Assembly: GCF_023856365.1 (NCBI RefSeq)
Contig: NC_064539.1
Location: 24,901,993-24,965,992 of the forward strand
Direction: 5' to 3'
DNA: 64,000 nt
Source: Brienomyrus brachyistius
Taxonomy: Eukaryota > Chordata > Actinopteri > Osteoglossiformes > Mormyridae
Of the stretch, positions 1 to 64,000 are shown one piece after another (position 1 is the first letter of the stretch; each line of letters opens with the position of its first letter). The position numbers were made by a program, and so were the translations under genes. The notes beneath the pieces are model-generated. The model saw only the letters and a program-made list of their open reading frames with translations, made no database searches and had not been told where the DNA came from.

Positions 1-23
1 TGTTCCACCATCCGCAGCGGTAC
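1..23 (-). CDS. mtmr3: mtmr3-like coding exon, truncated by window edge
   Basis: A CCCCGCAG acceptor lies just right of position 23. It is followed by codons reading VPLRMVE, the continuation of the PH-GRAM domain after STVN in the previous exon (MTMR3 has VPLQLIE and MTMR4 VPLRMID at this point). The exon is cut by the window start. Confidence 0.8.
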
Positions 24-362
24 CTGCGGGGAGCAGCGAGAGGGCTGAGAAGACCCCAGGAACCAGCAGGACCAGGACTAAGAGTTACACTGGAACACTG
101 CCAGGATGCTGACAGGCCTGTGCCGAGTCAGTGCTGATGGAAAATAGATTTAAAGTACATCTCTAACATCTCCATTGTGACAATCCCAGTGCACACTCTA
201 CGCAGACACACCATACTGACCGGGGTTAATCAGAGCACTCAGTGAGAACTTAAAACCATGCATCTGGACAAAATAAAAAGTCTCTCTCTCTCTGTCTCTC
301 TCTCTGTCTCTCTCTCTCTGTCTCTCTCTCTCTGTCTCTCTCTCTCTGTCTCTCTCTCTCTG

Positions 363-394
<32 letters not shown>

Positions 395-1721
395 TGTCTC
401 ACACACACACAGATTTTTAAATCTTACAACACTCTGGCATCTTATTTTTGAACAGACTACTTTTCACAGGGGTCCTGGAAAAAAACAAAAACAAATTGCT
501 TTTCCACAAAACAGGAGAGCTGGAGCTCACTGCTCTCGCCAAAGTTCTGCTAAGCCCAGCAGGGACCGAGCCTGGCCATTGGCTGAGGCACAGGCTAACC
601 CGGGTCAGACACATTTCCAAGCCAAACAAGGACCCAGCAATAGTCAATCTGAGGTGGCACTCGGTGAACCACAAAAAGGAAAAGACCTGTTACCTATGCT
701 AGTTTACAAACCAACTTAACCCCAGTCATACAGGAAATGCGAATTTCCAAATATACACATTTATCGCCAGCGACACAACCACAAGATGAGGAGAACAGAT
801 AATAAAGGACACTCGGAAACCGAGGTAACAGGCAGGAAATTGGGAGCGGGGGGGGGAGGGGACGGCAACATAAGTAAAATCTACAATTGCATCTGTTGGC
901 TTATTATTACCACTTTGACCTGCTGCCCAACGCAAGCCAATCCCAAGATTCACAACGGAATCATTTATAGTTACAGGTTGCAGCACAACCTGTAGAGCGA
1001 GATCTAAAAACAGAAGAGTCGATAGTTCAGGTGCAATGACGTCTGGATTCCGGTAAGCAGCAGACGTGCGATAAAAAAGAAACAGGCTGTGACTCACGTT
1101 GACCGTGGACTCCCTAAACTGGATGTGGAGCCGGTAGGTGGAAAGGGCGATGATGGCGTCCTCTGTCCGGCCTACGTACGCCGTTGCTTCTCCATGAAGC
1201 TCGGAAAAAGGGAACTATGGGAACAGGGGTGGGACATTAAATCACTGTGACATCGTCTCTGCGACGGGGAGGAGGACAGATGCAGAGATTAACCACCATC
1301 CCAGAATCCCCTGCTGCTCCCCACCTGTAGACCGTCGCCTCCAAGGGCAGGGGGCTTCTTCGGGAGACACTCATTGGCCTGGAGGGCCGTCACACTTAGA
1401 GACTCCTCCTTCTACAGGAACAAAGAAGAATCACGCACACAGCTTGCCGATGCTCTGCCAGTTTCTGGGAAAAGCACAGCTGTCTGGAAATCACATTTCA
1501 GCCCCGCCCACTTACAAACCTGCCATATCAGATGCAGCTACATAACTTGACGCATATAATAAGCAGCACGGGCACTGTACTGTCAAGAGAAATTAGCAAG
1601 TCCTGACGCAGCCATTTGTGTCATGCTTGGCATTAGTACTCGGCTAGTAGCTTACCATGGCGACAGAGTATAGGTCGCTGTCCCGAAAGCGGCTCTCCTC
1701 GTCACTGGACCGCAGGTGCAT
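1..1721 (-). CDS. mtmr3: Myotubularin-related phosphatase, MTMR3-like, N-terminal exons (partial)
   Basis: The spliced exons encode the N-terminal PH-GRAM region of an MTMR3/MTMR4-type lipid phosphatase; only about 95 codons are in the window. Key matches to the family are LQANECLPKK, ELHGEATAYVGRTEDAIIAL, STYRLHIQF and VPLRMVE. The family removes the 3-phosphate from PI3P and PI(3,5)P2 on endosomal and autophagic membranes; the catalytic Cys-X5-Arg domain and FYVE domain would lie outside the window. VGRTEDAIIALS and ELHGE are closer to MTMR3, whereas VPLRM is closer to MTMR4, so the paralogue is not certain. The gene runs on the minus strand off the left edge. Frames across all junctions agree: 1656-1721, 1325-1411 (87 nt), 1098-1214 (117 nt), then 1-23. 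The most upstream ATG (1719-1721) is preceded by an in-frame TGA if the exon at 1874-1946 is spliced in; a second in-frame ATG sits at 1656-1658. Confidence 0.85.
281..412. repeat. TC/TGTC pyrimidine microsatellite followed by CA repeat
   Basis: About 130 bp of TCTCTC tracts punctuated by TGTC every 12-16 bases, ending in (CA)n. It lies in an intron of the mtmr3-like gene. Confidence 0.9.
1098..1214 (-). CDS. mtmr3: mtmr3-like coding exon, PH-GRAM core
   Basis: This 117-nt, phase-0 exon encodes 39 residues from FPFSELHGEATAYVG to HIQFRESTVN. The acceptor is CCCATAG and the donor GTGAGT. It is the strongest family match in this gene: ELHGE, VGR, EDAIIALS and YRLHI are all present and uninterrupted. 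Confidence 0.9.
1325..1411 (-). CDS. mtmr3: mtmr3-like coding exon
   Basis: This 87-nt, phase-0 exon encodes 29 residues, KEESLSVTALQANECLPKK then PPALGGDGLQ. It corresponds to the segment with SLECIQANQIFPRKQ and ENLQ in human MTMR3. Acceptor CTGTAG, donor GTGG. The last third (PPALGGDG) differs from mammalian sequences. Confidence 0.88.
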
Positions 1722-1722
1722 T
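1656..1722 (-). CDS. mtmr3: mtmr3-like start-codon exon
   Basis: This 67-nt exon has a CCTTTCAG acceptor and a GTAAGC donor. One ATG is at its very start (1719-1721) and another is its last three bases (1656-1658), with an open frame between: MHLRSSDEESRFRDSDLYSV then AM. If the upstream exon 1874-1946 is used, a TGA stop sits directly before the first ATG, so no further extension is possible. The second ATG has GCC before it, a better initiation context, and would give an N-terminus beginning MKEESLSV like MDEET in mammals. Either start is possible. Confidence 0.72.
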
Positions 1723-3976
1723 CTGAAAGGCATCGCGGCACACATTGGCACACAACAGAGCGTGCGTCCTGACCTAAAGCTTTCGGATCCACAGCGCGTG
1801 CAGCATCATCAGATTTAAGCACGGCACCACGGGAATATTACAGAAAGGGTAGGACATGAGGCACGAAGCTCACCAGGGATCACAGAAGAGGTAGCCTGAG
1901 GATTCAGCAGTGAAGGCCTGACAGCAACAGACAACATTAAAGCCTCCTGAAGAGAGAGAGAGAAAAAGGGCTACAACAAACATGCATTTTTCCATGCCCC
2001 CTCCCCACCAAAGCAAGCATGCAAAGTTCAGTTTACGCTACTAGAGGACTGTTACAGCAGGCAACCGAGTGCAGAAACATTCATAAATTTATAGTTCCAA
2101 TTAATAACTCTATTACAGTTTGCCCTAAAATTTTTGTTTTACGCTACTCACCTTTACAACAAAAATAATTCACCCCTACAGCCACAAAGGAACTAAATGA
2201 AGACTGGAATATGTTTTAAAGCTGCATCTGACACAAGGTCCCACTGTGCAATTAGGCAACAATTTGAAAACAGCGCACGAGAGCAGAGTGTCTTGCCTTA
2301 GTATGAATTTTACAGCCCAGAAATTTATTTCAGTAAAATCAGCCTGCATCTCCCCCCATCATGTTATGGTTCAGCAGTACATACAAGATAACTGGAGTCT
2401 TACTGGCACCATATATCACTGCTTATCCCACAGGACACCCCCCCCCCAGCTCCAATGGCTGATGAAAGAGCACCCCGCCCCCATGCTAAAAGTACATCCC
2501 GCCCAGGATCAGCTGCGAATTCTGACCCGTCATCACCCCAGTTCACAGCTCAGATCACCAGGGGGAAAAGCACTTTACTCATTAACGCTGTGCCAATGCT
2601 GCTTTGCACTGTCAGTTATTGCATTCGCGTCCAACAACAGCTGACGTACCTGGCCCACAGAGCAACATCATAACTGGGACGGGAACTCACCACCCACTGG
2701 TGCCACACCCCAACGCAAGCGCCACACGTCCCCATTCTCAGCGAAATAAAAATCAAATCGTATTTCTGCCTTCGATAAAACCCCCATGGCCAGAAGTCAA
2801 AAGATGACAAATAGAAATTAAGTTCAGCCACGTGGGCAATGCGGTCATCTCTCCCCTAGGGGAGGAAATAAAATCAGTTCCCCACATATTGTAAAGCATC
2901 TATTGTTTCCTTTTAATTCCATTCATTCATTACCAATTACATGATATTTCCACGTGAAATTCTCAACGTTAAACAAATAGCTCACCGGGAATAAAACAGA
3001 AACACTGAAAGGAATAGCAAAGGTCCGGCTTCTATTATAATGAATGAGAACTCTGTCCATCTGCGTCGTACAGTTGCTTGAGGACATTAACAAAAATCGT
3101 GACGTCAGTGAGGACAGGAGCAGACAGTAACTCATAAGGCTAAGCTTATTTCGCTTAAGTCATCGTGCACTTTCGTAAACAATAAATTAAAGTTATTTAT
3201 AAATCAACTTCAGGAATATTCATAAGCACACGTTAGACTGTTTCCATGATAATTCATGCAATTGGCATACAAGGAACCTTCTTAGTTGATTTATATTAAT
3301 AGACATGAAATGTTGATTTATAACGCAGTTTGCGAGGCATATGTGATGTTGTCAACAAAGCACCGACACCAAGGTTTTGGTTGCGCTGCGCTATACCTAC
3401 ATGAAATGAATGCGCGAGTCGCTGGCCCGTAACGTGGACCTGCAGAAGGTCACGCGGACACACGGGCCGACACCGCCAGTCGAACCGGAACCGAGCAAAG
3501 ATCCTGCAAATACAGCCCAGCGGCTCGGCAGCTCTTGGCTATAGGGGCCACCTGCAAGGTGCGCACACAATTTTACCTCGGTTACAGTAACTTTCTACCT
3601 AAATAGTACACTAACCAAATAATATAAGCAGACTTTATCCCCATGTAGTAAGTACCAGCCAGATCATATGTGAGCTACCTACGAAAGCAACCAGCTGTGA
3701 CAGCGAGGCCGGGTTTTTTCATTTAATCATGTGTTACATTGAATTTTTAGAGAAATGTTTGGCCGGTTTTTATCATGCCAATCTCTAAGTGAGCTTTACT
3801 CCGTTTTCTTTGTAATTGTCTTCGTCGTTTACGGTGAAGAAATAACCGACCCGGTCGCTGTATAGCAGCCTCCCGTCTACACCGGATAGGAAGCGTTAGC
3901 TGGCGCTCTTATGCAAAAAGAAAATGCTAAAATAAAAATTAAGCGATGAAAGCGTCCAGCGGGCTTCTCTGTTTAC
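1723..3976 (-). other. 5' introns of the mtmr3-like gene
   Basis: Apart from the probable exon at 1874-1946 I see no coding potential. The stretch is AT-rich with GA-rich and C-run simple sequence. Short open frames at about 2250-2670 have no recognisable domain. Confidence 0.5.
1874..1946 (-). other. mtmr3: Probable 5'UTR exon of the mtmr3-like gene with an upstream ORF
   Basis: This 73-nt stretch has a strong pyrimidine tract and CTTCAG acceptor on its right and a CTG|GTGAGC donor on its left. It contains an ATG at 1935-1937. Spliced to 1656-1722, that ATG opens a small reading frame that continues out of frame with the main protein and stops at a TAA within exon 1325-1411, so it would overlap the main start codon. 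The exon call rests on splice signals only. Confidence 0.45.
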
Positions 3977-4355
3977 CTTTTTATTGCTGCCCGGTGCTCC
4001 TGTGTCGCCCGGCCGGCAGTCTGGCCTCTCCTCCGGCGGACTGCCCGACGAGCTCGCCTGGCTGCGTCGTTATGAGACGGAGGGGCGTGAACCGGGCCGT
4101 GGCCAGAGCTGAGGTAGGGCTCTGCAGGGTGAAGGCGGCCGTTTCCTTCAACCGCGCCCGAAAACGGACCCAGAAGGAACCCACTGTCGCTCTGCTTGCC
4201 CGGCTATGGGTAACAGACAACGCAGCGTTCTGGGTGAGCTGTAGACCCTGCTGCCATTTTCGCGTAGCCGGCCCTGCAGCAGCCGGCCTGCAGTTCCCGA
4301 GCCTGGACGGCAGGGGGTGCTGCGCCGAGGCGACCAGCAGGCGCGTAGTAAACAT
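3977..4355 (-). promoter_or_regulatory. mtmr3: CpG-rich block: probable first exon and promoter of the mtmr3-like gene
   Basis: The block is markedly richer in G+C and CpG than its AT-rich flanks. It ends on the minus strand with an AAAAAG|GTAAAC donor at 3976/3977. Its position 5' of the first exons and its composition fit a CpG-island first exon that is untranslated. Open frames cross it on both strands but show no recognisable protein. The transcription start cannot be fixed from sequence. Confidence 0.5.
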
Positions 4356-4960
4356 GGCTTTACGGGGTGAGGGGTTTACCGAGCGACAAGTCTCAGACTC
4401 AACTGATGGGAGGAAGAAATATAGAAGGAATAAAACGTACTACATACAGAAAGTTGCACATAAATAATAATAATTCCTGTTTAAAATAATTCACACACTG
4501 GATGCGTAAAACAAGAGTTTTAATAATTCCGTAATTTCAAATGTATTGTATAGTTAATATTTATGGCATGGCGATAGTTTTTAAAACATTTACATGACAC
4601 CCAAATAGTGTACGAACACACGAATATACGAAAAGAATAAACATTGTTTTTAATAATGCAGTTCCCGATTATAATAATGTTAATATGGTAATCGTTGTTC
4701 ATGTTCATATGCTTAAAAGTCCTTTCTGATTTAAAATCACATCAAAATATTTCAAAAAAGATTTCTTTGGGTGGGAAATGGAAGAGTTCAGCGTTACAGC
4801 TACGGTACAGACTATCTTCTATGCTCCATATTAGAAACTTACATATCATGGTCACACAAGGAATATTCACTCATGCGTTCCAGATGTGTTTTCTGAGACT
4901 TAAGAAGCATCTTCACTGGGCACCTCAGCTTCAATTGGCACATATTATACACTTAGCTGC

Positions 4961-5413
4961 CAATTTATTAGATACACCTACTTGTCTACACCAAACTACA
5001 AGCTCCTACAAAACAGATAACCAATTATCTGGGTGCAACTCGGTATATATTACCCACAGGCACAGTCAAGAAGCTGTTACTGCCCACAAAGCTCTATCAT
5101 GGGCAGTACATGTGACTGTGGTATTGCTGGTCCAGCTTTCCAGAAACCGCCACTATGCCATCTAGTTTATAAGGGATGGTCGGATAAATTAAAAAGATCC
5201 ACTTAAAGGGTGAAGACTCCTTGTTATTAAGCAGTCAGAGCAAAATGACCAAAATCATTAAAGCCTACAAGTGTAGTAACATCATGCACTGAAATCCCAG
5301 AAGAAAAGTTTCCAGTACCTCATTGAATCCATTCCTCAAAAGAATTTGGGCCGTTTTATAGCTAAAACTGGGTCCTAGCTGGTACGAGGTCGGTATACTT
5401 AGTAAAATGGTGC
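4961..5413. mobile_element. Decayed Tc1/mariner-like element, internally deleted
   Basis: The left end reads ccaatttattagatacacct and the right end is an imperfect inverted copy (ggtatacttagtaaaatgg). Both resemble the TTTATTAGGTACACCT terminal inverted repeats of a common fish DNA transposon. Only about 450 bp separate them, so most of the transposase region is gone and no intact frame remains. Confidence 0.5.
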
Positions 5414-5477
5414 ATCAGTGTATGTGTATTATTTATATAAACGGAAACGCACAAACGCTAAGTGAGCAATTTATAGG

Positions 5478-5790
5478 GTAACCCTAGCTAGTACTGGGTG
5501 GGACTCACCTCTGTCTCCAAAACCACTTAAAAGGTAAAATAGTTGTGCGTTCAGATGCACTACTACACCCCACAGGCGTAACGGGCTCTTATGTTTGCAT
5601 CTGTGGCCATCCTGATAGCTTCTATGAATTCAGCCTTCGTCCTCTGGCCCCCTTCTGACTCACAATGTGTTTCTGGAGCAATGCCATCTACTGGATGATT
5701 TTCATAGACACCGTCACACAAAATCGCTGCAATCAGGCACTTCAGCCTTTCTAATGCTTAGTTGAACAGTCGGCAAACCGCAGGATTCAC
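5478..5790. mobile_element. Second decayed Tc1-like fragment
   Basis: It begins with a sequence like the sub-terminal part of the same transposon family (ctagctagtactgggtggga). It continues with a segment resembling the transposase-coding region in the antisense direction (gtaacgggctcttatgtttg and onwards). No open frame survives. Confidence 0.4.
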
Positions 5791-6455
5791 AGTCTGGGGA
5801 AGGCAGGCTGCTGGAAAATTTAAGAGACTATACAAAATGTGATATTGAACCAAGAAAAATACACAACCCGCAACACTTCATAATACAAAACACGCTGCTC
5901 TTTCCAGAGCACAAATTATTTTTTATTTGTCTTCTACACAGCTACATGGGACAGTGTGTGATCAGTAGAACACGAATGGTGAGAGCCAAGGATCTGGCAT
6001 TCGTCATGTTTTTAACATCTCTATTGCCTTTGCACTAGTTGACTTCATGTTACTTGTATTGTGCTACTGAACCTTCGGGGGGGTGGCAGCATTCGTGTCG
6101 TAGGTAGCAAAAATTTGTTTCTTGCGTCTGAGGGGAGCTGGTTTGTTTCTTTAAGGTAAACAGTACAAGGCTAAGCCACAAGTGTGTCTGACACAGAGGA
6201 GGGAGGGAAACCGCTGTCCAGGTCTTGGGAAGCCTGAAGTAGTTATAAAATGCTAACACGACACGAGATCTACAGTGATATATTTAGTGACTGCAGGATG
6301 CATATGTTTCTGAGAGCCTGGATAAGACAAAACCTCATTCTGAGTGCAGAAGTAGAAGGAATTGTGAGTGTTGTGTGTGTTTGGGGAGGAGGAGTCCCAA
6401 ACAGTCACGGGTACACAAAACGAAACCATCAAACACACCCATTAATCCTGACAAG

Positions 6456-7192
6456 CAGAGGTGGACTTAACTTCTCTGGGGGCCCTAGGCTGACATGGGT
6501 AGGGGGCCCCCAACATGGGCCATTTGAGCTATTTTTTGGAGCCGAAAGAGAAACATGAGTGAATTAAAAACAATGGAACATCAATAATATGCTGATCAAA
6601 GCACAGGGTGCCAGCGGAGAAAATCCAATCAGGGTTAGGGGCAGGAGTGCTGTTGGTAAAATTCGGCAATCGTGGGGGCAACGTGCCTGCAGATCTGCCA
6701 AATTTAGGAGGTTCAGCCATTCCCTCTTTTGCTGTGGCCGTAGGCTGCAACCTAGATTAGTCTGCCCCTGAAGCTGAAGCTGGTCTTGAACTTTTGCACG
6801 CGCTCATTTAGTTGTGCTCTCTCCACGTGTGTTGTGTCACTCTGGCCGGATGCTGTAGTATCAGTGTAGTATTTATGCTGTTGTCTTCTTCTGTTCGGGC
6901 TGCTTTGTGCCAGGTCGCTTGGCAGTGAAGCAACCAGCACCATTAGACTGCAGCGTGAAAAGAGCAGCAAGCGAAGCCTCAAAGTAAAAGTAATGCATTA
7001 CAAGCAGGATGGGGGAAACTTCGTCTAACCTGAACACTGCCACCATAAAGGAGAATAGCAGATAAATTGCAGTAATTTCAATGATGCCATTTTATATTCA
7101 TAAATGTCTGGAAATTCTGGCCCCGTGGGGCCCCTAGTTTTCAGGGCCCCCCAAAGGCTACCTGCACTTGCCTTATAGTAAGTCCACCCCTG
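6456..7192. mobile_element. Non-autonomous DNA transposon with terminal inverted repeats
   Basis: The left end CAGAGGTGGACTTA and the inverted right end CAGGGGTGGACTTA match at 13 of 14 positions. The interior is about 740 bp with no transposase frame. The CAGRGG end motif suggests the hAT superfamily, but I do not see a matching 8-bp target duplication, so the family is tentative. Confidence 0.55.
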
Positions 7193-9105
7193 TAACTCTG
7201 CCTGGGGGGATTTTTCAACATTATTTTTGCTGTCAAATTGGCCACGCCTCCACACGGACCAGACCATAGGCCGAAAACTATTATGCTGGAAGGGGGGGGG
7301 GGGGATTACTGATTTAATAACAAGGATCCCGGGCATACCCCCTGGCTCAGTAGACGTACCTGAACAGGGCCATCTGAAGGCGTCCTTAACTTCATGAAAG
7401 GAAGTCTCAAATCACACAATTAAATGCCAACTGAGTCATGCGTGAAACCCTAACTTGGTCATTCATGGCCCATCGTCCTTCCTAGTAACCATGGCAACCT
7501 TGATGCCATTTTTTTTTTATTTTTTTTTTTAAATGTTACTGCTACTTAATGCCAGGCGACTGCATCAGCTTGGTGATGAACATAGTGGCCTGTAAACCAC
7601 CTTTGGTGAGTATTAGTAAACCGCCCAGAAGAGAGAAACCCCACAGACACAAAGGCTAAACATGGCAGGTTAATGGGATTTGAAGAAATTCTGGCCCCAG
7701 CAGCACTAGGTCACTCAAGGATACATTTTGTCAATGAAAAACGTTAAAATGTACAAATGATTTTTTTAAAAAGTATTTCTAAGTGTTAATCACAGCTCTG
7801 CACAATGTTAAAGTTTTGACTTTAAACATGTATAAAAGCCTCAATCAGAAACGGTGTAATCTTGATATGTTTTACATATAACATGATTAGCCTGGAAATT
7901 TCAATTTGGGTTCAACCCCAGTAAATCCTGGGCTCTTTCCACACATGCAAATGAAGACCAGTCTTCATAAAGCATCTTAGTTCATTACTTTGCTCCAGTG
8001 AACAGATCTTTTAGACCAAACAGCGAGCCCCTTTGCATCGCTCTAATCTCCCTATCAATTAAGGAGACTCACGGGGAGCCCGTGAAGACCAACTGAGACA
8101 TTTTATAGACAGTCTTTATCTGTAACTGAAGCAGCAGGACAAGGTTTGCATTTCCAAACGGCCATGTTCATTCCCAGAATTCTCCATGAATAGCAGGCCC
8201 ATAACGGTCATACAGGTTCAGGATACACCTATAAACAGGAAGGCAAAGTCTGTCTCACAGATCACAGGAAAATGCATTTTTCGTCTGTGGAGCTTAGCTC
8301 CCATGTGTGAAAAAAAAAATGACCAACAGTCCTCACACTTCAGTGGTACCACAGGCACAAAACCCAGAGTTGAAATGAATGGAGTCAGACGTCGGCGACA
8401 TTTTACTCCACTATTTTTCTAACTTTCTTCAAAATTAATTGTCTAAGTGCTGTTAATTTCTCGCAGGGGGAAAGGAGGAGCCTGGAAACCAGAACAAAAA
8501 ATCACTTGAAAGGGATCAACTCCTGCCTGAAGTACCGGGTCGTTTGGGAGACAGAGAATCAGGACTTCAGCGTTTGTGACTGAAACACGTATATTCAAAG
8601 AGGTATAAGTGTTTCTGAAGAATAACCCTACGCACAGTCAGACACACATCACGCATATATGCCTGATTTCATGGTTCTTTACGACACGTACACATCACTC
8701 ACATCCTAAATCTGTTCCCCTATTTCAAACCTCCTCACCTGGAGTCTGCCACGTCTGTTTCATTGATCCGATTCCCCGAACGGACACTCACAAGCAGCAA
8801 AAGGGTTCCCAGGACAGAACCTTAATCTGCCAAATTACAGCCTGAATCTTGAAGCTCTTTGATATCTACAGTACATTAACTGAAGGAAGGGTAAGTGAGG
8901 AGGCAAAATAGGGGAATTTGGAATGGAAGAGAAATTCGAAAGTATCGATCGAGGTAAACTGACCGACTGCGGTGCATTGACCTTTGAGGCAAGAAGAATG
9001 ACAACAAAGACCCTAAACTGTAACTCGCACAGAAAAAAACCCCGTCGGTTAAACACGGCTGCGCTGAAATGGTAGTCGCTTACAGTTATCCGTTTGCAAT
9101 TGGGA

Positions 9106-9918
9106 TTTATTTCTTTTCCCTGTTCAAAAACCACATTTGGTGAGTATTAGGAAACAACATTGTTTCCAGAGGGGGGGGGGGGTCATGGCAGCCCAGCTAC
9201 GACACATACAACACACACGCGGTTCCTATCACAGATGTGTTACAGTGTGTTGCCAGGGACCCGAGAACACGTGTCGCTTGCAATTTAGAGTCTTTGTGGA
9301 CTATCTAAAAAAAGTTATTAGGGTTGTTTGTTAGGTAAGTCTCTAACAATCTAAAAGGGGGTGTAGAACTTGCCAGTCTCTCACTGTAAATAACCATGGT
9401 ATTTTTGATGGCTTAAGACAAGTCTTCTAATCTCAACCAGTGGCAAACTGAGTGCATTTCATCTCTATCGTTTCTGAAGTCTTGCCCTTCAGTGTTTTTT
9501 TTCCATTTCTTTCCTTTTCTCAAAACCAAAAATCAAGGTTTGTTACATACAGTATATCTGAAAGTAGAATCCATTATTAAAATACCTAAAACATTTATAC
9601 TTTTCTTTCCCCCTAAAAGTCTTTAAGTAATGTATCGGACATGTTTTAAGTTCGTGGCAAGGTCAGCGCGTACCTGAAATGGTAGGAAGAAAGTTGAGGG
9701 GAACAGTACCAGATCACCTCTGCTGGCAAGTAGTCCCACCCCTAGAGCATAACCCCGCCCTCTTCACTTAAGACCAACCCCCAAACAAGAAACTCCACCC
9801 CCACCAAAAAGCACCATTTGTAAAACTGGGTTATTTCAAAGAGACTCTCCCATAGGTTGAATGCGAGTCTCTAAGAAACTGAGTTGTGTCATATAAAAGA
9901 TGTAAAGGGAGACGCTCT
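9106..9918 (-). other. cux2: Probable cux2 3' untranslated region
   Basis: This is the sequence directly downstream of the cux2 stop codon. A minus-strand AATAAA sits at 9106-9111, about 810 nt past the stop, and is the first good polyadenylation signal I found. There are no splice signals or open frames of note. A longer UTR cannot be excluded. Confidence 0.4.
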
Positions 9919-62648
<52,730 letters not shown>

Positions 62649-64000
62649 CTTGTGGATATAGGAGAGATTTTTTTCTCACTGGCTAGACTAAATATATGGC
62701 GTGGATTCGTTCAGAAAAAAACAGTTTAATCATCAATACGCACCGATTTTTTTTTTTAAATAAAACTTGTCAAAACTGAACTGAAAGCGTCGAGAAACGC
62801 AGCGGACATTTCCCAGCGTAGGGTGCTAGTCTCGATGAAGAATAAGAGGAAATTTAGTGGCACTCGCATTTTTGAGGTCCTGGTGCTTTGTGTACTGCGC
62901 TTTTGCACTTGACTTTGGATCGGTAAAGTTATCGATACTGACGTAACGTGGTGATCAATGCAGTCTGGGAAGAGGAGACGGAGCAACGATCAACCAATGT
63001 TAAACTTACACATGTACTATAAGTTTAATTAAATACCAATCAGAGTGGATTGCACTATGGCTCATGGATCTGGTATTTTATAATTCTGCAGTTTAGCTGA
63101 CGCGGTTGTATTAATCTGCGCAAAAGAATCGGATTTCGTTTACTATGTTGCTCTTGTGATGTTTCGTATAGACGTAACCCGATTTCATTCGTACGGTATT
63201 TTTCTGAATAGATATTAAAAGGATATTAAAGAGTTTTAAAATATTTAAGTTTTTTTCAGTTTTTAGAAGTATTTTCAATAAAATTAGTTCTGTAAAATGG
63301 AAATGTATTAAGTAGGCTATAGGTAAATTTATTATGAAGGAATTCGACGTATATTTTACAGTTTGCACAAGATGACGTTGAAAACGTATAATTTACGCGT
63401 TTGTACTATTTAGCAAGATCAATCAGGGCTATAGTTTTCTGAAAACATCAATAGTGCGCTATATCAATGTGTATTGCAGTTTAGTACTCAAAGGACCTAC
63501 AGAAGTTGCGTGTTTAGCGCAAATCCCGAATTTTATCGTAAACACGACTCCTATAGACATGGAATTATTAAAAGGTTAACACAGTCAAAACAAAATTAAT
63601 GCATTAGGTTGATGTGTTTTTTTACTTATTTGATTTCGTAGGCTTTATAATTTTGACAGTAGCCTACGTAATGAATCTCGTCTGAAGTACAGGTGTAGGA
63701 AGGGGCGCTGCAAGTAGCGGCTCATAAGTAGTACAAAAATTGCCCACGGTTCGTTAAATTGAGCTTTCTTTGGCTAATAGGCAGTATTTGCATTTCTTAT
63801 GGCATTTTAGCATTTGTTTCCATAATATTGAAGCGCCTAGTATTGTTTTGAAACCAAGGTTGCCGTATTGCAAATTAAACCTTCCAGCGCCATCTGGTGT
63901 TTGTGTATTTTATGTCATGAAATTTAAGAAAACCTCATTCAGTGGGGAAGAATTAAATACTTCGAGGACCGCAATTTGGGTTTGAGACTTATCCTTTTTA
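62649..64000. promoter_or_regulatory. cux2: cux2 upstream flank and 5'UTR
   Basis: Sequence 5' of the cux2 start on the minus strand. The 5'UTR and core promoter must lie in its first few hundred bases, but no clear TATA box or initiator stands out. The rest is AT-rich with no recognisable exon on either strand. Confidence 0.4.

Larger units (their letters stand above)
4356..9105. other. Intergenic interval between the mtmr3-like 5' end and cux2 3' end
   Basis: No exon with credible splice signals or homology was seen. The interval holds Tc1-like relics (4961-5790), a hAT-like element with inverted ends (6456-7192), homopolymer T and G runs near 7295 and 7510, and otherwise unremarkable AT-rich sequence. 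The two genes are head-to-tail on the same strand, so the mtmr3-like promoter lies here. Confidence 0.55.

Noticed and set aside
3946..4467. Plus-strand 173-residue open frame in the CpG-rich block
   Set aside because: GC-rich shadow frame; no homology, and the block is better explained as a first exon and promoter on the other strand.
7590..9155. Near-identical 24-bp pair (tttggtgagtattag) at about 7600 and 9137
   Set aside because: Too short and isolated to define an element boundary.

Overview
This is vertebrate nuclear DNA, most likely from a ray-finned (teleost) fish. Genes are split by GT-AG introns. The introns are packed with CA, AAT and poly-G microsatellites, tRNA-derived SINEs, hAT-like and Tc1-like relics, and interstitial telomere-like repeats. 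The window holds the start of one gene and essentially all of a second, both on the minus strand. I see no prokaryotic or viral gene system here.

Positions 1-4350 carry the 5' part of a myotubularin-related phosphatase gene, closest to MTMR3 of the MTMR3/MTMR4 pair. Four exons are visible: a 5'UTR exon at 1874-1946, the start-codon exon at 1656-1722, and coding exons at 1325-1411 and 1098-1214. The first 23 bases of a fifth exon lie at the window edge (1-23). A CpG-rich block at about 3977-4355 looks like its first exon and promoter. From 4356 to about 9105 the sequence is intergenic and repeat-bearing.

Positions 9919-62648 carry cux2 (cut-like homeobox 2). I could place 19 intact coding exons. 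The first is exon 1 at 62586-62648; the other eighteen run without a frame break from 19391 down to the stop codon at 9919. Those eighteen exons alone encode 1349 residues: a coiled coil, CUT1, CUT2, CUT3, the homeodomain and the conserved C-terminus. All splice phases agree, and the layout corresponds to a 22-exon CUX2 gene. Specific matches to CUX2 rather than CUX1 are the [18 protein letters not shown] block, [16 protein letters not shown], and SLEVSLNSPSAASSPG near the end.

The most unusual observation is in the N-terminal part of cux2. The equivalent of exon 4 (22517-22595) keeps its exact 79-nt length, its splice sites and its phase. However, it carries an in-frame TAG in place of a Gln codon and several changes at conserved residues. 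The probable exon 3 (30188-30234) is 47 nt instead of 48 and reads as a one-base deletion. I could not find exon 2. The full-length N-terminus therefore appears broken in this copy, while everything downstream is clean. A short isoform from a downstream promoter, lineage-specific decay of a duplicated cux2, or sequencing error could each explain this.

The long 5' introns (19392-62585) hold mobile elements and satellites: a hAT-like element carrying an inserted LINE fragment (30351-31484), two tRNA-derived SINEs in opposite orientation with clear target-site duplications (44485-44839 and 55455-55809), a 45-bp tandem array, a 16-bp array, and several AT-rich blocks that look like conserved non-coding elements. 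From 62649 to 64000 is the cux2 upstream flank.
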